From: JBKECO01 sp047974745
GTDB lineage: Bacteria; Bacillota; Clostridia; Lachnospirales; Lachnospiraceae
Direction: 5' to 3'
Assembly (NCBI GenBank): GCA_047974745.1
Contig: JBKECO010000037.1
Coordinates: forward strand, 1-17,539
DNA length: 17,539 nt
Part shown: positions 1 to 5,078 of the stretch, piece by piece
How the letters are laid out: each line of letters opens with the position of its first letter
How positions within the stretch are numbered: the first letter of the stretch is position 1
The notes under the pieces: model-generated
The model's database searches: none
Told to the model about the DNA's origin: nothing
Seen by the model: only the letters and a program-made list of their open reading frames with translations
Translations under genes and position numbers: made by a program

Positions 1-238
1 CGTAATCAGCTTGTTCATAAAGTTGTTCTACCGCAAATTTATCAGGATAGAACATACGATAGACGGTCTCTTCTGGGAGAAACCTGACATCCTTATAGGT
101 GATGCCTTTTTCGTCAGAGATGTGCATTACATCACTGACAGAATGTTTTGCAATGTGCCGCGTTGCTGCTATTACATTTCGCGACAATCCGGCGGCACGA
201 AGCTCTAAGATGAGCTTCACATTGATTTTCTTGGCCAT
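1..238 (-). CDS. istA: IS21 family transposase IstA, N-terminal part (cut by window edge)
   Basis: An ATG at 238-236 opens a frame that runs uninterrupted to position 1, about 79 codons. The protein begins MAKKINVKLILELRAAG, with a helix-turn-helix-type N-terminus (LRAAGLSRNVIAA, then KHSVSDVM) as found in IstA of IS21-family elements from gut clostridia. The DDE catalytic core would lie beyond the window edge. IstA is the DNA-breaking and joining transposase and works with the ATPase IstB. The start is set by GGGAGG at about 8 bases upstream. That ribosome binding site overlaps the 3' arm of a perfect hairpin (252-297), suggesting translational control. The assignment rests on recognising the N-terminus only. 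Family confidence is good, but whether the gene is intact cannot be judged. Confidence 0.83.
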   Translation of the reverse strand, partial: MAKKINVKLILELRAAGLSRNVIAATRHIAKHSVSDVMHISDEKGITYKDVRFLPEETVYRMFYPDKFAVEQLYEQADY

Positions 239-251
239 AATTATTGGCCTC

Positions 252-297
252 CCTTCTGTAAAATTTGAGGATTCCCTCATATATATTTTACAGAAGG
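252..297 (-). promoter_or_regulatory. istA leader hairpin overlapping the ribosome binding site
   Basis: CCTTCTGTAAAAT at 252-264 and ATTTTACAGAAGG at 285-297 form a perfect 13-bp inverted repeat. An inner TGAGG/CCTCA pair (266-270, 275-279) extends the stem. In the istA transcript the 3' arm ends AGAAGG and runs directly into GAGG, the ribosome binding site of istA. No T-run follows, so it does not look like a simple terminator. Sequestering translation signals against read-through transcription is known for other insertion sequences. That role here is inference. Confidence 0.55.
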
Positions 298-385
298 TTA
301 TTTATAAAGTGGATCTATTACGTGAATTAAGATTCAAGTGGATCCATTCCACGTACAGGTGGAGCTATAAAGCGTATCGGCGGCT

Positions 386-646
386 CTACTGGCGCGAAAT
401 ATTCAATTCTGTAATCTTGTATATTGTGTGAGCACCAAGTCCATATTTATTTGCAATTTGAAGTATACCCATACCCTGATAAAGATCTTTAAGTATTGCT
501 GCATCACGTTCTTCTTTTGAAATGAAACCACCCCAGTCAGAAATATGTAAATGCTCTCCCGGCATCAATTGAGTAATGATCTTAAACTGTTCAAACCCAA
601 CAATCTCTCTTAACTTCTTTAGATTTTCTGTATTTTTATTTGCCAA
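386..646 (-). CDS. Mor-type transcription activator, 3' end probably altered by the IS
   Basis: The 86-residue product resembles the Mor/C activator family of Mu-like phages and of Firmicutes mobile elements. It has an N-terminal helical stretch (LKKLREIVGFEQF), a central GEHLHISDW beta segment that resembles the family's dimerisation core, then RDAAILKDLYQGM and a C-terminal helix-turn-helix (ILQIANKYGLGAHTIYKI, about residues 59-76). Such proteins bind a promoter as dimers and activate a downstream operon. The start is TTG at 646-644, supported by AAGGTGAG 4-5 bases upstream. After IYKI only about ten residues remain, and the stop codon lies in or at the edge of the IS21 terminal repeats, so the last residues may come from the IS. 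The helix-turn-helix is intact, so the protein may still work. Confidence 0.7.
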   Translation of the reverse strand: MANKNTENLKKLREIVGFEQFKIITQLMPGEHLHISDWGGFISKEERDAAILKDLYQGMGILQIANKYGLGAHTIYKITELNISRQ

Positions 647-661
647 CTTCTCACCTTCTTA

Positions 662-862
662 CTTTTTTAGGGACTCCCGAATCTCCCGATTCTCATTATT
701 TACGTATGTGTGTAACCCTAAGGTCGCAAAACGCGACCCCACCGTTCTTAATTTGTCTACCTTTTTTAGGGTGTCGCAAATGTCACAATACTTCACGTAT
801 GCGTGTAACCGTGTCACCATATTTTTCTGAATATCAATTAACTTCTTTTCCCCTTTTTAGGG
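662..862 (-). repeat. Phased direct repeats in the region upstream of the Mor-like gene
   Basis: The 236-bp gene-free stretch 647-882 contains CTTTTTTAGGG at 662-672 and 761-771, and a copy with one T fewer at 853-862, so the spacing is 99 and 92 bp. The first two are each followed by ACGTATGTGTGTAACC (702-717) or ACGTATGCGTGTAACC (795-810), a 16-bp repeat with one difference. Small hairpins sit between them: GAATC/GATTC (679-692) and GGTCGC/GCGACC (722-738). The stretch precedes the Mor-like gene, so it probably holds its promoter and regulator sites. No clear -35/-10 pair was identified. Confidence 0.6.
722..738. repeat. Small perfect hairpin GGTCGC-AAAAC-GCGACC
   Basis: A 6-bp perfect inverted repeat with a 5-base loop lies between the phased repeats upstream of the Mor-like gene. 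No T-run follows on either strand, so a terminator is unlikely. An operator or structured leader is possible. Confidence 0.4.
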
Positions 863-882
863 TGAGAGAAATGGGGTCATAC

Positions 883-1242
883 TTATTCTTCCATGTGATT
901 GATCAATGGCTTATTTACAAACTCCGGTAAGTATTTATGCACAAAGTTATGGAATTCCTGCTTTCCAAAATACGACACAAAATCAAAATCATATGCTTCA
1001 CCAATGAAATCTAACATTGAGGTATATAAGTTATATAGTGTTTTGAATTTCATTTCAGCTAGGTCAAAACCAAATCTCTCCCTCATAATTACTACAATAC
1101 CAATGCACTCTATAGCATGGTCTGCAAAATCCATTTCTGCTGGAAGCAAGCTATAAAGCCCTTTCTTACCAGCAGTACCATTCATGATTTTTTCAAACTC
1201 CTGTGTCTCTATCTCATTTAATACCTTTGTTATATCTCTCAT
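883..1242 (-). CDS. Hypothetical protein of mobile element (119 aa)
   Basis: The function is not recognised. The product starts MRDITKVLNEIETQEFEKIM. It looks soluble and mostly helical, rich in Phe, Tyr, Glu and Asp, with an acidic C-terminus (LINHMEE). There is no signal peptide, membrane segment or obvious catalytic motif. The ATG at 1242-1240 is chosen over an upstream start because AAAGGTGAA precedes it at about 5 bases and the longer frame would overlap the upstream gene. It begins 1 base after the stop of its upstream neighbour, so it belongs to a tight four-gene minus-strand operon (2223 to 883). Its 3' end touches the CTTTTTAGGG repeat region. Confidence 0.65.
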   Translation of the reverse strand: MRDITKVLNEIETQEFEKIMNGTAGKKGLYSLLPAEMDFADHAIECIGIVVIMRERFGFDLAEMKFKTLYNLYTSMLDFIGEAYDFDFVSYFGKQEFHNFVHKYLPEFVNKPLINHMEE

Positions 1243-1243
1243 A

Positions 1244-1609
1244 TTATTCACCTTTTGACCTTTCATTAATATTTTTGCAGATACCCTGTATCTGTAGTAC
1301 CTCTTCATCTGTCGCATATTTTAATACCTCTTCACTCATACGAAGCTGCGCCGATAAAATCGTAATCATAGGATTGATATAAGTCTCCTGTTTCTTCTCT
1401 TTTCGTTCTTCCCTGATTCCTTGTATACGTCCGGCATTAAATATTGCACCTAACACAAATTCTCTGATTAACAAAGGATCTTTTTCACATACCACTAAAA
1501 ATGAATTATAAATTTCCTCTGCAAAATTTTCTTCTACCATTGTTACATTTTGCTTTGATAATTCAACCACTTCTTCCATTGACACTAAAAACTGTTTCAA
1601 CATAACCAT
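1244..1609 (-). CDS. Hypothetical protein of mobile element (119-121 aa)
   Basis: The function is not recognised. The protein is helical and highly charged in the middle (IREERKEKKQE, about residues 65-75), with hydrophobic helices on either side. It has no membrane segment or catalytic motif. Two start codons compete. The ATG at 1609 directly follows the upstream stop (TGAATG) but has poor spacing to AGGTGA. The ATG at 1603 has better spacing of about 7 bases and gives 119 residues. Coupling to the upstream gene is therefore likely. It is the third gene of the minus-strand operon. Confidence 0.6.
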   Translation of the reverse strand: MVMLKQFLVSMEEVVELSKQNVTMVEENFAEEIYNSFLVVCEKDPLLIREFVLGAIFNAGRIQGIREERKEKKQETYINPMITILSAQLRMSEEVLKYATDEEVLQIQGICKNINERSKGE

Positions 1610-1843
1610 TCACCTGTTCCCTTTCTTTGCTTCATATTCTTTCTTAGCTTCCTCATATGGTTTCATATTCTGATTATTGTGACACTGTACATGTAAATTG
1701 TGACCTTCAAAAGTGTTAATGAATCCACCCATTTGATAGCATGGTAGGGTTGTCCCATCTTTAAGTGCTATATCCTGAATCCGGGTAAATCCCGCATTTT
1801 TTAATTCATCCATTATTGGTTGCTTTCTTGTAATTGTAATCAT
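1610..1843 (-). CDS. Hypothetical small protein (77 aa)
   Basis: The function is not recognised. The product begins MITITRKQPIMDELKNAGF. A Gly-rich MGGFINTFEGHNLHVQCHNN segment in the middle has a cluster of His and one Cys, and the tail is a charged helix (YEEAKKEYEAKKGNR). The spacing of the Cys and His residues does not make a recognisable zinc-binding motif. The start is supported by AGGTGA about 7 bases upstream. It lies between the winged-helix-like gene and the 1244-1609 gene, and its stop touches the next start, so co-expression is very likely. Confidence 0.6.
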   Translation of the reverse strand: MITITRKQPIMDELKNAGFTRIQDIALKDGTTLPCYQMGGFINTFEGHNLHVQCHNNQNMKPYEEAKKEYEAKKGNR

Positions 1844-1866
1844 ATGTGCTCACCTATTCCCTTTCC

Positions 1867-2223
1867 TCAAATCTGACTTTCAAAAATTCTAACAGTTTTC
1901 CCTTTTATGTTTTTAAATGCGATTTTTGTATCTAACATCTGATTGACTACTTTTGAAAATATTATATTTTTTATAGGCTCACTGTCATGTTCCTCACAAA
2001 ATAATGTATATTTTTTATAGATTTCACTGGTTGGTTTATTAATAATGTTTTTAAAACCTGTCCTATTAACAAATTCAACCACCTGTGGATCAATATTCTG
2101 ATGAACCTTTGTTTTGCTATAATCGCATAACGCATTATTCAGTTGATCAACTCTTCCTGTTAACTCTTTTACACATGATGTTAAATCCAATATTGCATCA
2201 ATTAACTTATCATTACTGTCCAT
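1867..2223 (-). CDS. Coiled-coil protein with primase-C-terminal-like winged helix
   Basis: The product has 118 residues. Residues about 5-40 (LIDAILDLTSCVKELTGRVD and onward) look like a short coiled coil. Residues about 48-118 follow the layout of the C-terminal winged-helix domain of phage, plasmid and poxvirus-D5-type primase-helicases: a ...IYKKYTLFCEEH... helix, then IIFSKVVNQML, then a basic beta-wing GKTVRIFE. Primase and helicase domains are absent, so this is a stand-alone DNA-binding tail. The ATG at 2223-2221 is chosen over a GTG four codons earlier because GTGAGGA serves as its ribosome binding site. It is the first gene of the minus-strand operon and lies right beside the GTTAC repeat region, suggesting it binds there. 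The domain call is made by eye. Confidence 0.55.
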   Translation of the reverse strand: MDSNDKLIDAILDLTSCVKELTGRVDQLNNALCDYSKTKVHQNIDPQVVEFVNRTGFKNIINKPTSEIYKKYTLFCEEHDSEPIKNIIFSKVVNQMLDTKIAFKNIKGKTVRIFESQI

Positions 2224-2245
2224 TTTTATCCTCACTTTCTTAAAA

Positions 2246-2335
2246 GTTACAGTTCGGTTACAGTTAGATTTTCGCTTAAAAAGTGCTTCAAACCCTTGAT
2301 TTTACTGACGGTTACACTTGGTTACGGTTACGGTT
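2246..2335. repeat. Left array of GTTAC motifs
   Basis: GTTAC begins at 2246, 2257, 2311, 2321 and 2327, several times within GGTTACGGTTACGGTT. Spacings of 11, 10 and 6 bp occur inside two clusters. The complementary orientation is used in the right array, so the two arrays face each other across the A/T-rich core. Confidence 0.75.
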
Positions 2336-2423
2336 CGTGTCTATATTCTATATATTTATATTTATATATTACTTAATACTAATATATAAAAAAATTATAT
2401 ATTAAGAACATTGCTCTTATACC

Positions 2424-2502
2424 GTAACTACTGTAACCACCGCATAAATACAGGCTTTTAACCGTAACTTTTAACCGTAACCAACCATAACTTATGTGTA
2501 AC
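2424..2502. repeat. Right array of GTAAC motifs, with a 13-bp tandem repeat
   Basis: GTAAC begins at 2424, 2433, 2464, 2477 and 2498. Within it, TTTTAACCGTAAC occurs twice in perfect tandem (2456-2468 and 2469-2481). The array mirrors the left array in number and in inverted orientation. Confidence 0.75.
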
Positions 2503-2574
2503 TTTTGCTTTTTTAATGATATTTTTTATTTATTACGCATATCCCTTTTGGTTTGATTGTCTTGGGTTATATCT

Positions 2575-2609
2575 AAAATATATAAGTATTCGCACTACTT
2601 ATATATTTT
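2575..2609. repeat. Perfect 14-bp inverted repeat
   Basis: AAAATATATAAGTA at 2575-2588 and TACTTATATATTTT at 2596-2609 are perfect complements around the 7-base loop TTCGCAC. Immediately to the right is an imperfect TTTTCCCCACA/TGTGGAAAA pair. The stem is almost pure A/T, so it makes a poor terminator. It could be a nicking or initiation site, or a protein-binding palindrome. It lies just downstream of the 58-aa gene's stop. Confidence 0.6.
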
Positions 2610-2653
2610 CCCCACAAGTGTGGAAAAGACGATCCAGTTAGCTGCTGCAACAG

Positions 2654-2830
2654 CTATTTACTAACATACTGCTTGTAAGTTTCTATTACCGAATCAGAAA
2701 CACCGCTTTTATATAGCTTCCTGATATCTGTAATTTCTCTGTTTGATTTTTTCAACTGATCTAATAAATCATTTCTGTTTTTGGCAAAGCCGCAACATTT
2801 ACCATCACAATATTCAATACGATATTTCAT
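2654..2830 (-). CDS. Hypothetical small protein (58 aa)
   Basis: The function is not recognised. The product begins MKYRIEYCDGKCCGFAKNRN. It has three Cys residues within CDGKCC and a helical, charged remainder (LLDQLKKSNREITDIRKLY). Two starts are possible. The longer frame starts at 2848, overlaps the upstream stop as ATGAGTGA and has no ribosome binding site. The ATG at 2830-2828 has GAGGT about 8 bases upstream and is preferred. It is the third gene of a leftward operon after the XRE regulator and the excisionase-like gene, which suggests a helper role in excision or regulation. Confidence 0.6.
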   Translation of the reverse strand: MKYRIEYCDGKCCGFAKNRNDLLDQLKKSNREITDIRKLYKSGVSDSVIETYKQYVSK

Positions 2831-2840
2831 AGACACTACC

Positions 2841-3029
2841 TCACTCATCTTGGATGGTATGAATACCAGTTGATTCAGTGAATTTTGTTGGGGATATGAA
2901 ATAATTCCATTTGGAACTTGTCTTTATTGCATACCCAAAAGGAAGAATCCCCATTTGTAAACCAACCCTAATGAACTGTTCTGATTTATTCATCAGCCGG
3001 GCGGTTTCTGCTACAGTTAATTTGTTCAT
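2841..3029 (-). CDS. Excisionase-like helix-turn-helix protein
   Basis: The product has 62 residues. It starts MNKLTVAETARLMNKSEQFI, a MerR/Xis-like winged helix-turn-helix (LTVAETARLMNKSEQFIRVGL, residues 4-24), followed by GILPFGYAIKTSSKWNYFISPTKF, the wing and second strand. This pattern is common in small DNA-binding proteins of clostridial integrative elements. Proteins of this type bend attachment-site DNA and steer the integrase towards excision, and some also act as repressors. Its ATG overlaps the XRE gene's TGA by 4 bases (ATGA), so translation is probably coupled. An integrase gene lies about 1 kb away, consistent with an int/xis pair. An excisionase role is inferred from family and context. 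Confidence 0.65.
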   Translation of the reverse strand: MNKLTVAETARLMNKSEQFIRVGLQMGILPFGYAIKTSSKWNYFISPTKFTESTGIHTIQDE

Positions 3030-3241
3030 ACACTTTTTACCTCACTTTCCATATCAATCAGGTTTTCAACAGGTACTTTTAAAGCCTTTGCAATTTTTCC
3101 TACTGTTTTATCAGAACATGATTTTCCATTCTTTATAAAATTTACCGTTGCCCTTGACACCCCTGATAATTCTGCAAGCTTTGCTTGTGTCATATCCTGT
3201 CTTGTCAATTCAGTTACAAGTTTAATTCTATTGATTCTCAT
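3026..3241 (-). CDS. XRE/Cro-type transcriptional regulator (71 aa)
   Basis: This is a one-domain lambda-repressor-like HTH protein. It contains MTQAKLAELSGVSRATVNFI, the classical helix-turn-helix, then DKTVGKIAKALKVPVENLID, helices 4-5 of the XRE fold. There is no effector or peptidase domain, so it is Cro-like. The ATG at 3241-3239 is chosen because AAGGTGGTG lies about 5 bases upstream. A longer frame to 3286 would run through the promoter and operator. It is first in a leftward operon with the excisionase-like gene and the 58-aa gene, and diverges from the XRE repressor at 3386. It probably competes for the two palindromes in the intergenic region, giving a lysogeny-type switch (inference). 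Confidence 0.8.
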   Translation of the reverse strand: MRINRIKLVTELTRQDMTQAKLAELSGVSRATVNFIKNGKSCSDKTVGKIAKALKVPVENLIDMESEVKSV

Positions 3242-3256
3242 ATTTTCACCACCTTT

Positions 3257-3274
3257 ATTTTCAGAATTGAAAAT
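3257..3274. promoter_or_regulatory. Operator-like palindrome O1
   Basis: ATTTTCAG-AA-TTGAAAAT is an 18-bp near-palindrome with seven of eight arm positions complementary. It lies in the leader of the leftward operon between its promoter and the XRE start. It matches O2 in length and sequence. Confidence 0.6.
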
Positions 3275-3279
3275 TATTA

Positions 3280-3308
3280 TTGACACTTATATATTAATTC
3301 TCTATAAT
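3280..3308 (+). promoter_or_regulatory. Consensus sigma-A promoter for the rightward repressor
   Basis: TTGACA at 3280-3285 and TATAAT at 3303-3308 are separated by exactly 17 bp. Both boxes match the consensus perfectly. The start of transcription would be near 3315, about 70 bases before the repressor ATG at 3386. It overlaps the leftward promoter almost completely, so the two probably exclude each other. Confidence 0.85.
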
Positions 3309-3319
3309 GAAAATGTCAA
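3291..3319 (-). promoter_or_regulatory. Sigma-A promoter for the leftward XRE/excisionase-like operon
   Basis: On the minus strand, TTGACA (3319-3314) and TAATAT (3296-3291) are separated by 17 bp. The -35 is perfect and the -10 is a good partial match. It lies face to face with, and inside, the rightward promoter region. Confidence 0.75.
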
Positions 3320-3336
3320 TACTTTTGTATAAAAAT

Positions 3337-3354
3337 ATTTTCAATTTTGAAAAT
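3337..3354. promoter_or_regulatory. Operator-like palindrome O2
   Basis: ATTTTCAA-TT-TTGAAAAT is an 18-bp perfect palindrome apart from the two central bases. It sits in the leader of the rightward repressor gene. With O1 it brackets the divergent promoters, as expected for binding sites of one or both XRE regulators. Confidence 0.65.
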
Positions 3355-3385
3355 TTATGGTATTATGTTTGTGGAGGTGAAAAAC

Positions 3386-3841
3386 ATGGGAGTTAATGAA
3401 CTTGTACAGATAGGTACTAGAATAAAACAATTACGTAAAGAAAAAGGATTTAAGCAAAATGAATTAGCTGATAAAGCAAATATTCCTTGCAGTACATTAG
3501 CTAATTATGAAAATAATAAAAGAGAACCAAACCAAGAACAGATTGAGAAAATCGCAAAGGCTCTTGATGTTCCCGTTTATGATTTATTAGGAATTTCTAC
3601 AGATCAGTTATTACAACCCTTGAAAGATGAAGTTGTGTTTTTAAATTACCTTTTATCTTTAGGATATAAATACGAAGATATGTTTTATGAAAATAATTAT
3701 GGTTATGACAGGTGTATCTATATTATTGATGAAAATAAAAATATCCCATTGACAAAAGCAGAGTATGACAATCTAAAGAAGAATATTAAAAAAGATGTAG
3801 AACAAGAACTTTCTCGCTTAAGAGAATACAAAAATATATAA
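3386..3841 (+). CDS. XRE-family repressor with C-terminal extension (151 aa)
   Basis: Residues about 8-65 form a lambda-repressor-like HTH: IGTRIKQLRKEKGFKQNELA, then IPCSTLANYENNKREPNQEQ, then IEKIAKALDVPVYDLLG. The following 85 residues (LQPLKDEVVFLNYLLSLGYK and onward) are not a LexA/CI-type peptidase because no Ser-Lys dyad motif is evident. They may bind a partner or a signal. The ATG at 3386 is chosen because GGAGGTGA lies 5 bases upstream. An upstream in-frame start at 3347 would lie in the operator. It is transcribed from a perfect consensus promoter, divergently from the Cro-like gene, and is probably the maintenance repressor of the element. Confidence 0.85.
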   Translation: MGVNELVQIGTRIKQLRKEKGFKQNELADKANIPCSTLANYENNKREPNQEQIEKIAKALDVPVYDLLGISTDQLLQPLKDEVVFLNYLLSLGYKYEDMFYENNYGYDRCIYIIDENKNIPLTKAEYDNLKKNIKKDVEQELSRLREYKNI

Positions 3842-3870
3842 AAAAACCGCCCCGGTTGCAGCCGGAACGG
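3840..3870 (-). terminator. Intrinsic terminator facing leftward transcripts
   Basis: Read on the minus strand, CCG-tt-CCGG-ctgcaa-CCGG-gg-CGG is followed by seven T residues (complement of 3846-3840). That makes a good rho-independent terminator for transcripts coming from the right, antisense to the integrase. On the plus strand the downstream sequence ATTTGTAATTT is only a weak T-tract, so it would terminate the repressor gene less well. Confidence 0.6.
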
Positions 3871-3989
3871 ATTTGTAATTTAGATGTAACCCACAGACCC
3901 ATATAAAGGCATATGCGATACTATCCAAGACAGTTATAGTATAACATATCCCTTTATTAAAATCACTATTTTTTAAGGAAGGATATGCT

Positions 3990-5042
3990 ATGAAATTACC
4001 TAATGGATATGGTTCAGTCCATAAATTACCCGGCAAGAGAAGAAACCCATGGAGAGCAAGAAAAACTGACGGATGGGAAATTGATGAAAGCGGTGAAAAA
4101 TTACGACAGAAATATATTATAGTCGGTTATTATGCAAAACGTGAAGATGCCTTACAGGCTTTAGCTGATTACAACAAAGACCCTTATGATCTTCATGCTG
4201 CAACCATCACCTTTGCAGAAGTGTATGATAAATGGTCAGAAAAGAAGTTTGACGAAATATCTAAATCAAATATTAGTGGTTATAAGGCTTCTTACCTTCT
4301 TTGTGATTCAATAAAAAATATGAAATTTGTTGATATTAAACTTGATCACTTACAAAAAGTTGTGAATGAATCCGGGAAGAACTTCCCAACCCTAAGAAAG
4401 TTAAAGGTGTTGTTTGGACAGCTATTCGATTATGCAATCATGCATGAAATTATTTCCAAAGATCGTGACCTTGTTCAGTATGTTGATATTAGCAAGGCGG
4501 GGAATCCAAATGCATTTGACAGAAAGCCATTCAGCAAGAAGGAAGTTCAAACCGTTTGGAAGTGGAAGGATTCATCTGAATACATTCAAGTGATCCTAAT
4601 GCTAATATATTCAGGTGTACGAATTGGGGAACTGCTTGATCTTAAAAAAGAAAATGTCAACCTAGATGAAAAATGGTTTGATGTAATTGCATCCAAAACA
4701 GAATCAGGAATTAGAAAAGTTCCAATAGCAGATAAAGTATTCCCTTATTTTGAATACTGGATGAACAAAAATGACTGTGAATACCTTCTTTCAACTACTG
4801 ATGGTCAGCACTTCGAATATCGTAATTATTATGATAGTTACTGGTCACCATTCATTGAACAAATGAATATGGATCACACCCCACACTGCACAAGACACAC
4901 CTGTATTTCATTATTAACAGTAGCCGGGGTTGATGAAAGAATAATTAAAAAGATAGTTGGTCATAAAGGTCAGGGTGTTACACAACAGGTCTACACCCAT
5001 ATAGAAATTGAAGAATTATTGACCGCTATAAACAAAATATAA
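3990..5042 (+). CDS. int: Tyrosine recombinase/integrase
   Basis: The product has 350 residues. Residues about 1-65 (NGYGSVHKL, NPWRARKT, YYAKREDALQALADYN) resemble the AP2-like arm-binding domain of Tn916/phage-type integrases. Residues about 72-165 are the core-binding SAM-like domain, and 178-340 the catalytic domain. All catalytic residues are present: R211 (SGVRIGEL), K236 (ASKTESG), H299 and R302 (HCTRH), H325 (VGHKG) and the nucleophile Y335 (QVYTH). The protein should catalyse integration and excision of the element. AAGGAAGG 7 bases upstream of the ATG sets the start. The gene ends in a terminator at 5048. It lies about 640 bp from rpsI, suggesting that the rpsI 3' end is its target. 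Confidence 0.95.
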   Translation: MKLPNGYGSVHKLPGKRRNPWRARKTDGWEIDESGEKLRQKYIIVGYYAKREDALQALADYNKDPYDLHAATITFAEVYDKWSEKKFDEISKSNISGYKASYLLCDSIKNMKFVDIKLDHLQKVVNESGKNFPTLRKLKVLFGQLFDYAIMHEIISKDRDLVQYVDISKAGNPNAFDRKPFSKKEVQTVWKWKDSSEYIQVILMLIYSGVRIGELLDLKKENVNLDEKWFDVIASKTESGIRKVPIADKVFPYFEYWMNKNDCEYLLSTTDGQHFEYRNYYDSYWSPFIEQMNMDHTPHCTRHTCISLLTVAGVDERIIKKIVGHKGQGVTQQVYTHIEIEELLTAINKI

Positions 5043-5047
5043 GAATT

Positions 5048-5078
5048 AAGGAAGGGTTGTATTCCCTTCCTTTACTTT
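5048..5078 (+). terminator. Integrase terminator
   Basis: AAGGAAGGG (5048-5056) and CCCTTCCTT (5064-5072) form a perfect 9-bp stem with a 7-base loop, followed by TACTTTTTG. It starts a few bases after the integrase stop and overlaps the stop codon of the convergent gene. On the minus strand no good T-run follows. Confidence 0.75.

Larger units (their letters stand above)
1..405 (-). mobile_element. IS21-family insertion sequence, one end only
   Basis: The segment contains the 5' end of istA and about 165 bp of terminal DNA. Read on the minus strand, the terminal DNA carries four short related repeats ending in TAGAGCCGCC, TATAGCTCCACC, ATGGATCCACTT and ATAGATCCACTT. Multiple terminal repeats bound by the transposase are typical of IS21 ends. 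The outer boundary is not certain. A TG dinucleotide, as expected for IS21 tips, lies at 405-404 on the minus strand, but any point from about 385 to 405 is possible. The rest of the element, including istB, is beyond position 1. Confidence 0.7.
2224..2653. other. Gene-free 430-bp region with origin-like architecture
   Basis: No credible gene is found on either strand. From left to right the region holds five GTTAC motifs (2246-2335), an almost pure A/T stretch (2342-2405), five GTAAC motifs in the opposite orientation (2424-2502), and a perfect 14-bp inverted repeat (2575-2609). Next to it is TGTGGAAAA (2619-2627), whose complement matches the DnaA box consensus TTATCCACA at 8 of 9 positions. 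Repeats around an A/T-rich core next to a replication-protein-like gene suggest a replication origin of the excised element. A regulatory region shared by the flanking operons is the main alternative. Confidence 0.45.

Noticed and set aside
99..431. Plus-strand open frame of 110 codons over the IS end
   Set aside because: It is antisense to istA and crosses the IS terminal repeats, with no ribosome binding site. The minus-strand istA frame is clearly the real gene.
2246..2502. GTTAC/GTAAC repeats as a CRISPR array
   Set aside because: The repeated unit is only about 5-13 bp, spacing is irregular and the two halves are inverted. There are no cas genes and no spacers of even length.
3347..3385. 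Longer N-terminus of the rightward repressor
   Set aside because: The extension lies within the operator palindrome and has no ribosome binding site. GGAGGTGA supports the ATG at 3386.
3818..4036. Minus-strand open frame of 72 codons before the integrase
   Set aside because: It spans the leftward terminator and the integrase start and has no ribosome binding site or plausible protein composition.
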